Part shown: positions 1 through 8,742 of the stretch, piece after piece
Layout: each line of letters opens with the position of its first letter
How positions within the stretch are numbered: the first letter of the stretch is position 1
From: Fidelibacterota bacterium
GTDB taxonomy: Bacteria > Fidelibacterota > SORT01
Length of the DNA: 64,000 bases
Assembly: GCA_022571215.1 (NCBI GenBank)
Contig: JACZYG010000014.1
Span: 1-64,000 of the forward strand
Direction of reading: 5' to 3'
The notes under the pieces: model-generated
What the model was told of the DNA's origin: nothing
Database searches by the model: none
The model's input: only the letters and a program-made list of their open reading frames with translations
Program-made: the position numbers and the translations under genes

Positions 1-90
1 GCCACATCAGTCTGACATATGTCGGGTAATGACGGAGATTTTTAGATTGTTCGGAAAGACTGTGAATAGGGGTAATTTCAACTCCTGAAC

Positions 91-360
91 CACCCGGTCT
101 TTCGTCCCGAACAATCGGGACAAAATCCTCCCCTCCTTAAAAAGGAGGGGATAAAGGGGTGGTTGTCATATTGGAGCGGTCAGGGCAAGCCCTAACCCGC
201 ACAAAAACCTCCTCCCTTGAGGGAGGTGTCACGGAGTGACGGAGGGTGTTATCGTACAACATACGCAGGTTTTTCCTGTTTAGTGTGAATCACACCCCCC
301 GCCTGACATCAGTCGGGCAGGCTCGTCCGGCTAAGCCGGACACTCCCCTCAAGGGGAGAG
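91..360. repeat. Mosaic of palindromic intergenic repeat modules upstream of dnaE
   Basis: The 373 bases before the polymerase gene hold no convincing gene. They contain several modules found elsewhere in the window: a perfect inverted repeat around GTCCCGAACAATCGGGAC (about 104-122), a CCCCTCCTT/AAGGAGGGG stem (130-150) followed by GGGGTGGTT, a GCGGTCAGGGCAAGCCCTAA hairpin (near 175-195), a CTCCCTTGAGGGAG/GTCACGGAGTGAC double hairpin (213-247), and CCGGCTAAGCCGG plus CCCCTCAAGGGG stems (330-360). The last stem ends about 15 bases before the next start codon. Confidence 0.8.
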
Positions 361-373
361 AAGATAAAGGAAA

Positions 374-3364
374 ATGTTCATACACTTACATACACATTCG
401 AACTACTCGTTTTGCCGGGGCGCAAACACCATCAGAGAGCTATGCACAGCCGCAAAAGTGGCGGGGATGGAGAAACTCGCTCTCACCGACACCAACGGTC
501 TCTTCGGGATGCACTGGTTCATAAAAGCCGCCAAAGAAGAGGGTGTGCTGCCGATAATCGGCGCTCAGATGACGGACGAGACCACAAACGCCGTCCTCCT
601 GGCTAAGAACAGAGAGGGCTATGGGGCTCTCTGCCGTATCATCTCGGAGCGGCACCGACTGCGGGAGACAGGCGAGCCGGAATTTTCCCTCACCAATCAC
701 CTACAACGCGACCGGCAGGGGCTTATCGTCCTTGCCGGTTCTATTCCTCTGTTGGAAACGTTAGCGGCTGACAACGGCACCTCCGACCTTTACGCCGAGC
801 TTTCGCCTTTGACGGAACGGCGGCGGCTTCTCCTTTTCAGTCGTTCATCGGGGATTCCGCCTGCCGCCACGAACGCCGTCCATTTTGTGCTTCCCGAGCG
901 GATAAAGCTTCATCGGCTCCTCCGGGCAATTGCTTTGAACACGACATTGAGCCGAATCCCCGAATCGGAGATCGTCACCGACGAGTGCTGGTTCAAAGGG
1001 GCGGGCAGTATGGGAAAAGCGAATCCCGACGCGCCGGAAGCTTTGGAGAACACTCTGCGTATTTCGGAGGCGTGCAAGTTCGAGGGAGAGGGAGCGGGTT
1101 TCGTTTTTCCTTCGTTCGACGGTATGAGCGAGGATGAAGCGTTCAGCGAATTAGAGTCGGCGGTGTGGGAGGGAGCGAAAAGCCGTTACGGCGATGTGAG
1201 CGATAAGGTACGGGGGCGTGTCGCTCACGAACTCCGACTCGTTAAGGAGAAACGGTTCGCCTCATATTTTATGGTGGTGCGGGACATCGTCTCCCGTTCC
1301 GATCGCACCTGCGGGCGCGGTTCCGCCGCCGCAAGCATAATCGCCTATTCGCTTGGTATCACACACGTTGACCCGATAAAGCATAACCTGTTTTTCGAGC
1401 GGTTTTTGAACGAAGGTCGGCTGGACCCGCCCGATATAGACATTGATTTTCCCTGGGACGAACGGGACGCTGTCCTCGACTATGTCTTTAAGAAATACGG
1501 CACTGAACACAGCGCAATGGTGTCGAATCATGTACGGTTCAAGGCGCGCTCGGCGCTCCGTGAGGTGGCGAAAGTTTACGGTATTCCCGACAATGAGATT
1601 CGTTCGATGACAAAACGGATGAAGCACCTTTACGATGTGAAGAACACTTCCTCCGCTATGAGCCAGATGCATTTCAAGGATGTGGAATTTCCCGAACCGT
1701 GGCCCGAGATAATCAATATGGCGGACAGCATTTCGGGCTTTCCGCGGAATATGTCCGTCCACTGCGGCGGTGTGGTCATCACTCCCGACAGCATCACGAG
1801 TCATGTGCCTGTTATGCCCGCTCCTAAAGGGGTGAACATCATTCAGTGGGAGAAAGAGCAGACGGAACGCGCCGGACTGGTGAAGATAGACCTGCTGGGC
1901 AACCGCTCTCTCGCGGTTATCAGAGACGCTCTCGCCGCTGTGAAAAAGAACTACGATATATCCATAAACTACGCCCGATGGAATCCGCTTATCGACCCTG
2001 CAACGCAGGAACTCATCAAGGCGGGGGACACTTTAGGCGTTTTCTACGTGGAATCGCCCGCAATGCGGCAGCTGCAGAAGAAAGCGAAGACAGGCGATTT
2101 TGAGCATCTCGTCATACACTCAAGTATGATACGTCCCGCGGCGAATAAATTCATCAACGAATACGTCCGCAGACTGCACGGCGGCGAGTTCGAGCCGTTG
2201 CATCCGATGATGCTGGAGCTGATGCCCGAAACTTACGGTATTATGTGCTATCAGGAGGACGTGGCGAAGGTGTCTATGCTTTTCGCGGGCTTCTCGCCTG
2301 CCGAGGCTGACGTTCTGCGGAAGATAATTTCGTGGAAGGACGCGGAACGGGAGCTGCGTGATTACAGGGAGAAGTTTTATTCCGGCTGCGCCCGGAACGG
2401 CTTCGCAAAATCGCTTTCGGAGGAGCTCTGGGAGATGATAATGTCGTTCGCCGGATACTCGTTCTGCAAGCCGCACTCCGCTTCGTTCGCTATGGTGTCG
2501 TACAAGTCGGCGTATCTCCGGGCGCACTACCCGGCGGAGTTTATGGCGGCGGTGATCTCCAATCAGGGTGGATATTATTCCACTTTCGCCTATATCTCCG
2601 AGTGCAGACGGATGAAACTGAAAGTGCTTATGCCTGACGTGAACGAGAGCCGATACGAATACACCGGCGTGGATAATCGTGTGCGGGCGGGGCTTATGCA
2701 GATAAAGGGGCTGGCTGCGGAAGCTTCCGAAATGCTTTTGGAAGAACGGAAGAGGAAACGGTTTCGCTCGTTAGATGATTTTATGCGGCGTTTGGAGATG
2801 CACCCGTCCGATCTGCGTCTGCTCATAAAATCGGGAGCGTTCGACGGGATAGAGCCCAGGCGGACCCGACCCGAACTGATGTGGCGGCTGTCGCAGTGGA
2901 CGGCGCGGAAACGTGAACGGCAAACGGCTCCCGTAACCCTCTTTGAGGAGACTGTTCCGGACAGACTGCCCGAATCGCCCGAATATAGCCCGAAGAAGCT
3001 CCTCTCGCACGAGCAGGAGACGCTGGGCTTCCTGCTGAGCCGGCACCCGCTGACGCTCTACCGCGACCGGATACGGAAGGTTGAGCCTGTCCGCGGAAGC
3101 AATCTCCACCTGCACATCGGCAAACGCGTCCGCACCATCGGCTGGCTCGTGACGGGGAAGATAGTCCGCACGAAAAACGACGAGCTGATGGAGTTCTACT
3201 CGTTCGAGGATACGACCGCGCTCTACGAAACGGTCTTCTTCCCGAAAACCTACGCCCGCTTCTGCAACATGATCTCCACCATCCGTCCGTACGTCCTCAC
3301 AGGCACGGTCGACTCCGAATTAGACGCCATCACGCTGAATGTGGATGATGTGAGGTTTTTGTAG
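374..3364 (+). CDS. dnaE: DnaE-type DNA polymerase III alpha subunit, short DnaE2/ImuC-like paralogue
   Basis: A 996-residue C-family replicative-type polymerase, shorter than the ~1150-residue main DnaE. The N-terminal PHP domain begins with HLHTHSNYS, but three usual metal ligands look replaced: the Asp after the SF is in an FCRGA context, ALTDHG has become ALTDTNG, and the GAE has become GAQ. It probably lacks PHP proofreading activity. The palm is intact: GRGSAAAS, PDIDIDF at residues 353-359 and KIDLLGN with Asp506. Tandem HhH and a C-terminal OB fold (about 905-996) follow. DnaE2 proteins act in error-prone repair with ImuA and ImuB, but neither is adjacent. ATG at 374 has a weak AAGGA upstream. 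The family is certain; DnaE2 versus another short paralogue is an inference. Confidence 0.85.
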   Translation: MFIHLHTHSNYSFCRGANTIRELCTAAKVAGMEKLALTDTNGLFGMHWFIKAAKEEGVLPIIGAQMTDETTNAVLLAKNREGYGALCRIISERHRLRETGEPEFSLTNHLQRDRQGLIVLAGSIPLLETLAADNGTSDLYAELSPLTERRRLLLFSRSSGIPPAATNAVHFVLPERIKLHRLLRAIALNTTLSRIPESEIVTDECWFKGAGSMGKANPDAPEALENTLRISEACKFEGEGAGFVFPSFDGMSEDEAFSELESAVWEGAKSRYGDVSDKVRGRVAHELRLVKEKRFASYFMVVRDIVSRSDRTCGRGSAAASIIAYSLGITHVDPIKHNLFFERFLNEGRLDPPDIDIDFPWDERDAVLDYVFKKYGTEHSAMVSNHVRFKARSALREVAKVYGIPDNEIRSMTKRMKHLYDVKNTSSAMSQMHFKDVEFPEPWPEIINMADSISGFPRNMSVHCGGVVITPDSITSHVPVMPAPKGVNIIQWEKEQTERAGLVKIDLLGNRSLAVIRDALAAVKKNYDISINYARWNPLIDPATQELIKAGDTLGVFYVESPAMRQLQKKAKTGDFEHLVIHSSMIRPAANKFINEYVRRLHGGEFEPLHPMMLELMPETYGIMCYQEDVAKVSMLFAGFSPAEADVLRKIISWKDAERELRDYREKFYSGCARNGFAKSLSEELWEMIMSFAGYSFCKPHSASFAMVSYKSAYLRAHYPAEFMAAVISNQGGYYSTFAYISECRRMKLKVLMPDVNESRYEYTGVDNRVRAGLMQIKGLAAEASEMLLEERKRKRFRSLDDFMRRLEMHPSDLRLLIKSGAFDGIEPRRTRPELMWRLSQWTARKRERQTAPVTLFEETVPDRLPESPEYSPKKLLSHEQETLGFLLSRHPLTLYRDRIRKVEPVRGSNLHLHIGKRVRTIGWLVTGKIVRTKNDELMEFYSFEDTTALYETVFFPKTYARFCNMISTIRPYVLTGTVDSELDAITLNVDDVRFL

Positions 3365-3420
3365 ATAATTAATGATTTCAATCAGTTTGGTAGTGATTTA
3401 TAAATAAGAAAGAGTTCAAA

Positions 3421-4062
3421 AATTCCCCTCTACTAAGAGGGGAGTACTCCGTAGGAGGGAGGGGTGTAATTATTCCTTAAAGTTAATACTAGGAAGTAAT
3501 AAAGATAACACCCTCCGTCACTTTGTGACACCTCCCTCGAGGGAGGAGGCTTGAATTCCCCTCTATCAACCAGCCCGACATCGGGCTGGCGGGGAAGGGT
3601 GTTCCGTAGGAACTCCTATGGAGGATTCGAGACACAATAGTATCGAGAAGACGGGGTGTGTCAAGAATTATATCATTCAGCGACATTATCCTTAATCCAT
3701 TCATCATAAAAAGAACTGCTTCATAAAGATTATTCCGTTGAGCAGAAAGAGCTCATTACACACCCCAGCCTTTTGCTATAAGATTTCTTAAGGATTGGCT
3801 ACCCCTCTTGATAGAGGGGAATTGTTGTGCTCTCCCCTTGAGGGAGGTGGAACGGAGGTCGCCCACGAGGCCGATAATGCGGATTGAGGTTTAGGGTTTA
3901 CTCGCTACCGTCATTGCGAATCCGCCAGCTGGCGGATGTGGCAATCTCAGATCTTTATGCAGCAGGTAAAATCGTTATATACGAAATCAACGTTCCGAGA
4001 TTGCCCGCCTGACCAATGTCGGGCAGGCTTCGTCGTGTATACACCACTCCTCGCAAAGACAC
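3421..4062. repeat. Palindromic repeat mosaic between dnaE and the SPOR gene
   Basis: This 800-base gap has no supported gene. In order it carries CCCCTCTactaAGAGGGG with TACTCCGTAGGAG (3421-3470), GTCACTTTGTGAC plus CTCCCTCGAGGGAG (3507-3550), CAGCCCGACATCGGGCTG (3570-3591), and a 66-bp module from 3756 to 3822. The 66-bp module has a near-identical inverted copy at 24315-24380. A longer unit (about 3911-4062) contains ATCCGCCAGCTGGCGGAT, CAATCTCAGATC and an ACTCCTCGCAA end; it is shared with about 5262-5362 and 24629-24744. Confidence 0.85.
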
Positions 4063-4181
4063 TGTTTAAATTATCAATGAGGACAGGATAAATCCTGACT
4101 CGCGGATAAGAACGATAAATGACTTGATATTCTCCCTCACGCGGGTTATCGTTCAGTGACACTTCCGAACGCTTAAAATCT

Positions 4182-4634
4182 ATGGGAGAGCTTTTGTTTC
4201 GCATTACACTCATAATTTCGGCTACTGTTCTTATTACCATCGGCTGCGGTTCCGGTGAAAAAAAGGAAGAGGCTGCTATCAATGTAGAGACCACAGAAAC
4301 ACAGATTGTCATTAGCGATTCTACGGCTTCGCCGGAAGTGGCGACGTTGAGTAAGGCTACACTAAAGCCCGAGCCGGTTCCGGTCAGAAAAGGGAATTTT
4401 ACCGTTCAGATAGGATCGTTCCGCAGTGAACCGAGAGCGCATGAGGCGATAATCAAGTATAAGAAGATGGGTTATGACGCTTATATCGAGGAGACCAAAG
4501 TAGGAAGGAGCGATCGTATTTGGTTCCGCGTGCGGATTGGACGATTTCAACGGAGTTCAGAGGCGAAACGGATAGCGGACGAACTCAATGCAAAGGGAAA
4601 CGTCAAAGCGTGGGTGGATAAAGTCTCGAGATAA
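4182..4634 (+). CDS. SPOR-domain lipoprotein
   Basis: 150 residues. The N-terminus has a short charged start, a hydrophobic stretch (about residues 6-20) and a Cys in the context TIGCGSG. This reads as a lipoprotein signal, although the -3 residue is atypical. A charged linker follows, then a C-terminal SPOR domain (about 70-148) with the paired pattern FTVQIGSF...AY and FRVRIGRF...A. SPOR domains bind denuded septal glycan strands, so a division-site or envelope role is likely. The protein has no operon partner and lies just ahead of rpmB, separated from it by a promoter. The fold assignment is firm; the exact role is not. Confidence 0.8.
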   Translation: MGELLFRITLIISATVLITIGCGSGEKKEEAAINVETTETQIVISDSTASPEVATLSKATLKPEPVPVRKGNFTVQIGSFRSEPRAHEAIIKYKKMGYDAYIEETKVGRSDRIWFRVRIGRFQRSSEAKRIADELNAKGNVKAWVDKVSR

Positions 4635-4653
4635 AATAAGAGCTCTTTTCTGC

Positions 4654-4682
4654 TTGACATATCAAACGAATATTCGTATTAT
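4654..4682 (+). promoter_or_regulatory. Sigma-70 promoter for rpmB
   Basis: A consensus -35 TTGACA (4654-4659), a 17-bp spacer and TATTAT (4677-4682, five of six matches to TATAAT) lie directly upstream of rpmB and after the stop of the SPOR gene. Transcription would begin near 4689, leaving a short leader. This is one of the best-matching promoters in the window. Confidence 0.75.
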
Positions 4683-4715
4683 TTCCCGCATTCTGAAAAT
4701 GGAGAAATGAGAAAG

Positions 4716-4907
4716 ATGTCAAGAGTTTGTGATATATGCGGTAAAGGTCCCCTATACGGGAACAAGGTGAGTCATGCTCACAATACGAGCAGAAGAAGAT
4801 GGCTGCCGAATCTGCAACGGGTGAGGGCTAACCTCAACGGCACTGTTAAAAGGATCCGCGTTTGTACGTCCTGCCTGAAAGACGGTAAGGTGGTCAAAGC
4901 GGCTTAG
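4716..4907 (+). CDS. rpmB: 50S ribosomal protein L28
   Basis: A 63-residue L28 beginning [12 protein letters not shown], the usual family start. An in-frame ATG nine bases earlier (4707) sits only two bases from the GGAG at 4701-4704, whereas 4716 is 11 bases away, so 4716 is preferred. CDIC and CTSC form a zinc-binding pair (the C+ form). L28 is a late-assembling large-subunit protein near the E site. The gene is monocistronic: its own promoter lies upstream and a terminator follows. Confidence 0.93.
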   Translation: MSRVCDICGKGPLYGNKVSHAHNTSRRRWLPNLQRVRANLNGTVKRIRVCTSCLKDGKVVKAA

Positions 4908-4929
4908 ATTTATTCTTAGAGAAATTGTT

Positions 4930-4967
4930 AAAGGGAGAGTATTCTTACTCTCCTTTATTTTGTTTTT
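4930..4967 (+). terminator. Rho-independent terminator of rpmB
   Basis: AAAGGGAGAGTA pairs with TACTCTCCTTT across a four-base loop, with one bulged G, followed by TATTTTGTTTTT. It begins 23 bases after the rpmB stop. Confidence 0.8.
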
Positions 4968-4984
4968 CGTGATTGGATAACTCA

Positions 4985-5406
4985 TCACACACCCCGTCTT
5001 TTGTCCCGAACAATCGGGACAAAATCCACCCCTCTTGATAGAGGGGAACTTTTAGTCCTCTCCCCTTGAGGGGAGTACTCCGTAGGAGGGAGGGGTGTAA
5101 TCGTTCGGTACAGTAAAATAATAAAAGATTTCAACCATCACACTCCCTCCCGATAAATCGGGATAAACTCACCCCTCTTTTTAGAGGGGAACTTTTTGCA
5201 TCCAAGATGCGATACTCCAAAAGGATTGGCATTACAATCCCAAATCCGCACCTCTCCGTCTTTGCGAGACCTGATTTATCAGGTCAAAGCAATCTCAAAT
5301 CTATCCAACACGGCAACTATGGGATTGCTTCGTCGTGACTAAGTCACTCCTCGCAAAGACACTGTCAAAATTATCAACGCGGTCAGGATCAATCCTGACT
5401 CGCACA
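4985..5406. repeat. Palindromic repeat mosaic between rpmB and ftsZ
   Basis: No gene is supported here. The block starts with a CACACCCC-framed module whose insert is the 11-bp inverted repeat TTTTGTCCCGA/TCGGGACAAAA (4985-5050). It continues with CCCCTTGAGGGG and ACTCCGTAGGAG (5056-5100), a second framed module carrying TCCCGATAAATCGGGA (about 5140-5195), GCATCCAAGATGC (5199-5211), a CAATCTC/GAGATTGC-type unit (about 5262-5362) and GTCAGGATCAATCCTGAC (about 5382-5399). Confidence 0.85.
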
Positions 5407-5426
5407 TCACGCAGGAGAACTTAATT

Positions 5427-5455
5427 AAAACAAAAAACCCGTCTTTCGACGGGTT
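5427..5455 (-). terminator. Rho-independent terminator at the end of the dcw cluster
   Basis: On the minus strand AACCCGTC pairs with GACGGGTT around a four-base loop, followed by a run of T (bases 5437-5432) and TGTTTT. It lies about 38 bases beyond the ftsZ stop and closes the division operon. Confidence 0.88.
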
Positions 5456-5492
5456 CTTTGTTTTTCTCTTTGGGGGTGACGACCCTCTTTTT

Positions 5493-6665
5493 TTACAAAC
5501 TGGCTATACTGCCCTGTTGTTTCCTCAGGAACGCCGGTACTTCTATGTCGTCTGTGGGTATCGCTATTTCCGGCGGTACCGATACAGGTTTTACCATTGT
5601 CGAACCGTCTTCCGTCTGACGCTGTACGGCAGGTTTCTCCAACTCTTCCGGATTCGCGCGGTAGAAAGCGTAATCTTTCTCTTCCGCTGCCGGCATGGAG
5701 AGAGGATTCTTATTGAAGCCTGTCGCTATCACAGTGACGCTTATCTCATCGCCCATTGAGGGATCAATTACCGCTCCGAAGATGATATTCGCGTCTTCAC
5801 CCGCTTCCTGGTAGATGATAGAGGACGCTTCTTCCACGTCACAAAGCGATAAGCTTTCGCCGCCCGTGATGTTGATGAGCACTCCGAGAGCGCCGCTGAT
5901 GTCCGTATCCTCTAAGAGCGGGCTGTTTATCGCCTGCTGAGCGGCAATAACCGCTCTTTCCTCGCCTGAGGCGGTACCCGTACCGAGCACTGCATCGCCC
6001 ATATCCGCCATTACCGTCCGGACGTCGGCGAAATCGAGGTTGATGATACCGTGAAAGGTGATCAGGTCGGAAATTCCCTTAGTCGATTGATACAGCAATG
6101 TATCGGCGATCTGAAAAGCGTTCAGAACGGAGGTATCGCGGTCGACTATGGAGAGTAACCGCTGGTTAGGTATGACTATTATAGTATCCACATGGCTGCG
6201 GAACTCCTCTATGCCCGCTTCGGCTCTAAGGGTCCGTTTCGGAGCTTCGAAGATGAACGGCTTTGTAACTATCCCTACTGTCAACGCTCCAAGGTCTTTA
6301 GCGATCTCGGCGACGATAGGAGCGGCGCCCGTTCCCGTTCCTCCGCCCATGCCCGCCGTCACGAATACCATATCGGTATCGGCGAGCACTTTGGCTACGG
6401 CGTCCCTGTCCTCTTCGATAGCCTTTTTGCCGATCTCGACGTTTGCTCCTGCGCCCAGACCTTTCGTGATACTTTGACCGATCTGTATCTTTGTCTTGGC
6501 GTCGTTATGATCGAGCGCCTGCGCATCTGTGTTAATCGCCACGAACTCCACTCCTTCCAATCCGGAACGGATCATGCGATTTAGGGCGTTACCACCCGCG
6601 CCGCCTACTCCAACTACCTTCATCTTGGCTCTTTGTTCGAGAACCTCAGTGAATTCAAATAGCAT
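5493..6665 (-). CDS. ftsZ: Cell division GTPase FtsZ
   Basis: A 390-residue tubulin homologue that polymerises into the Z ring. The GTP-binding tubulin signature GGGTGTG is at residues 107-113, with GGAGGNA near 21-27. The synergy (T7) loop NLDFADV at 209-215 supplies the catalytic Asp residues. A variable linker leads to the C-terminal peptide VPAFLRKQ, the binding site for FtsA. It is the last gene of the cluster, 38 bp after ftsA and just before a strong terminator. Length and motifs are typical. Confidence 0.98.
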   Translation of the reverse strand: MLFEFTEVLEQRAKMKVVGVGGAGGNALNRMIRSGLEGVEFVAINTDAQALDHNDAKTKIQIGQSITKGLGAGANVEIGKKAIEEDRDAVAKVLADTDMVFVTAGMGGGTGTGAAPIVAEIAKDLGALTVGIVTKPFIFEAPKRTLRAEAGIEEFRSHVDTIIVIPNQRLLSIVDRDTSVLNAFQIADTLLYQSTKGISDLITFHGIINLDFADVRTVMADMGDAVLGTGTASGEERAVIAAQQAINSPLLEDTDISGALGVLINITGGESLSLCDVEEASSIIYQEAGEDANIIFGAVIDPSMGDEISVTVIATGFNKNPLSMPAAEEKDYAFYRANPEELEKPAVQRQTEDGSTMVKPVSVPPEIAIPTDDIEVPAFLRKQQGSIASL

Positions 6666-6703
6666 AATTGCCTCCTACTTTGTGTTTATCCTTCATTTAT
6701 TCT

Positions 6704-7960
6704 TTAAACAAAAAAATCTGTAACAGTGTGTATGATCTTCTCCATTACTCTCCTGAAAGTGGGTTTCTCATTCGGGAGGTAAGATTCCGATGCTCCTTCC
6801 GGGCTGACCGCATAATTCAGCAGACCTATCACCGTGGCGAACTGCGGTTCCGAAACGAGATCGGTAAGTCCCTTGACGGGGGCGGGTTTACCTATCTTGA
6901 CCGGCTGTTCGAAGATATCCTGAGCGAGCTCCACCAGACCGTTGAGTTTTGCTCCTCCGCCCGTCAGAACAACGCCGCCTGCGAGCATATCGTACCGGTC
7001 GCACTTCTTCATCTCCATCTTCGCCATTTTCAGTATCTCTTCAACTCTCGGCTCGATATATGAGGCGAGAAGCATGCGGGATATTTCTCTCGGCGATCTA
7101 CCGCCTATGCTTTTGAGCTTCAGATATTCGTCTTTGCTCACAAGCGATTGTTTAGCGCATCCGTATTCGCATTTTATCTCTTCCGCCTGCTCACGGGGAG
7201 TCCTGAGCATATAAGCGATATCGTTGGTGACGTTATCACTCCCGAGTCCCACGACGGCTGTGTGCCTTACCGCGCCGTTGAAGAAGAGGGCTACATCGGT
7301 CGTACCGCCTCCAAAATCTATGAGGGTCACGCCGAGTTCTTTCTCCTCCTCATCAAGAACGGCGTAACTGCTCGCTAACGGTTCGAGCACTAAATTATTC
7401 ACGATGATGTCCGAGCGGTTAACGGCTTTGACGATATTTTTGCACGACGTTGCGGAACAGGTGACTATATGCACCTTCGATTCTAATTTCATCCCGGTTA
7501 TGCCGATAGGCGATTTTATTCCGTACTGATCGTCAACGGCGTATTCCTGCGGGAGTACATGCAATATCTCTCTATCGAGTCCCGTGAGGACGGCCATCGC
7601 CGCTTCGGTAACCCGTTCTATATCATCTTCGGTTATCTCTCCGTGACGCAAGCCGCGTTTGGATTCCGATTTGGATACGGCTATCACGGCATCGCTGTTC
7701 ATACTTCGGATATGATTTCCGCCTATGCCGACGTAAGCTCCGTTTATGTTCACACCAGCCATCCGTTCGGCTTCTTCAACAGCATTGGAAATGGAGGAAA
7801 TAGTCTTTTCAAGGTTCACAACGACCCCGCGTTTGAGACCATGGGACGGGACGGTACCGACACCGAGTATGTTCAGCTCGCCCGAAAGTTCCTGCTCCGC
7901 GATGACAGCGCATATCTTTGTTGTTCCAATGTCTATACCCGTAACTATCGATTCTCTCAT
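6704..7960 (-). CDS. ftsA: Cell division protein FtsA
   Basis: A 418-residue actin-fold ATPase that tethers FtsZ to the membrane and recruits later divisome proteins. The phosphate-1 loop GIDIGTTK (residues 8-15), the family-specific 1C subdomain, LIDFGGGTTD (phosphate 2) and the adenosine motif VVLTGGGAKL are visible. The last 15 or so residues (FRRVMEKIIHTVTDFF) form the amphipathic membrane-targeting helix. It lies 17 bp downstream of ftsQ and upstream of ftsZ, the usual order. Confidence 0.97.
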   Translation of the reverse strand: MRESIVTGIDIGTTKICAVIAEQELSGELNILGVGTVPSHGLKRGVVVNLEKTISSISNAVEEAERMAGVNINGAYVGIGGNHIRSMNSDAVIAVSKSESKRGLRHGEITEDDIERVTEAAMAVLTGLDREILHVLPQEYAVDDQYGIKSPIGITGMKLESKVHIVTCSATSCKNIVKAVNRSDIIVNNLVLEPLASSYAVLDEEEKELGVTLIDFGGGTTDVALFFNGAVRHTAVVGLGSDNVTNDIAYMLRTPREQAEEIKCEYGCAKQSLVSKDEYLKLKSIGGRSPREISRMLLASYIEPRVEEILKMAKMEMKKCDRYDMLAGGVVLTGGGAKLNGLVELAQDIFEQPVKIGKPAPVKGLTDLVSEPQFATVIGLLNYAVSPEGASESYLPNEKPTFRRVMEKIIHTVTDFFV

Positions 7961-7977
7961 AATTTGCTACTCCTGTT

Positions 7978-8742
7978 TCAAGAGCGTTCTTTAACTATTA
8001 CCTGATTATCAAAACGAAGATCCACGTAGTGGTATCGCGCCAGACCGCCTATCGGCTTCACAGTCGCCATAAGAGAGCGGATCCGGTCTAATTTATTTTC
8101 AAAACCTGATTTTCCGAGATAGATCCGTGTTCCTTTCCGGGCGCCTATCAGATTTACTTCCCCGTCGGGCGTGAGGTGAATCTCGGAGATGCTGTTGTAA
8201 AGGGGGATCGAGCCTTCACTAAGAATTTTTGCCACGTTCAGCGCCTTCTGAAAGAGCGGGTTATTTATTTTGCCGCCGTACGCCGGCAGGTTCAGATCTT
8301 CCATACCCGTTATTATGGGGAGATCGAAACTCTTATGCGAACGGGGGGGAAGCAGATGTCCATTCAGATCGGTACAATAAAGTTCATCGAGGGCGATGAA
8401 CGCAAACGGTTTTCGTTCTATAACGACGATGGAGAACGTGTTCGGCAGTTCACGCGATATAACCGCCTTCCTGATGAAGGGATTAGATTCCAACCGCGCC
8501 GCCGCGGTCTGCAGGTCGGCGGAGAGCATCTCATCTCCGAAACTGAAACCTGTCAGTATGAAAATATCATCCGCCGAGACTGTCTCGTTGCCCCGAATCT
8601 TGACGCTTTCGAGCGAAAAAACCTTAAACGCCTCGGCATAAGTCACTAACGCAACGGCAAGAAGGATCGTTGTCGTCACCATCATTAAGATATATAGCGC
8701 CTGCTTGATGAACGGTAATATTGAGATGACAAATTCCTTCAT
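7978..8742 (-). CDS. ftsQ: Cell division protein FtsQ
   Basis: About 254 residues: a short cytoplasmic N-terminus, one membrane segment (about 10-35), a POTRA domain beginning FSLESVKIRGNETVS, and a beta domain. FtsQ bridges early and late divisome components in the periplasm. The start is placed at 8742 because its ATG overlaps the murB stop as TAATG, implying translational coupling. A GTG twelve bases upstream (8754) is in frame but lacks room for a Shine-Dalgarno. Confidence 0.93.
   Translation of the reverse strand: MKEFVISILPFIKQALYILMMVTTTILLAVALVTYAEAFKVFSLESVKIRGNETVSADDIFILTGFSFGDEMLSADLQTAAARLESNPFIRKAVISRELPNTFSIVVIERKPFAFIALDELYCTDLNGHLLPPRSHKSFDLPIITGMEDLNLPAYGGKINNPLFQKALNVAKILSEGSIPLYNSISEIHLTPDGEVNLIGARKGTRIYLGKSGFENKLDRIRSLMATVKPIGGLARYHYVDLRFDNQVIVKERS

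Noticed and set aside
246-524. 92-codon plus-strand ORF before dnaE
   Set aside because: It consists of repeat sequence and then overlaps dnaE in another frame.
8176-8649. 157-codon plus-strand ORF
   Set aside because: It lies antisense to ftsQ, whose frame is conserved; no homology is recognised.
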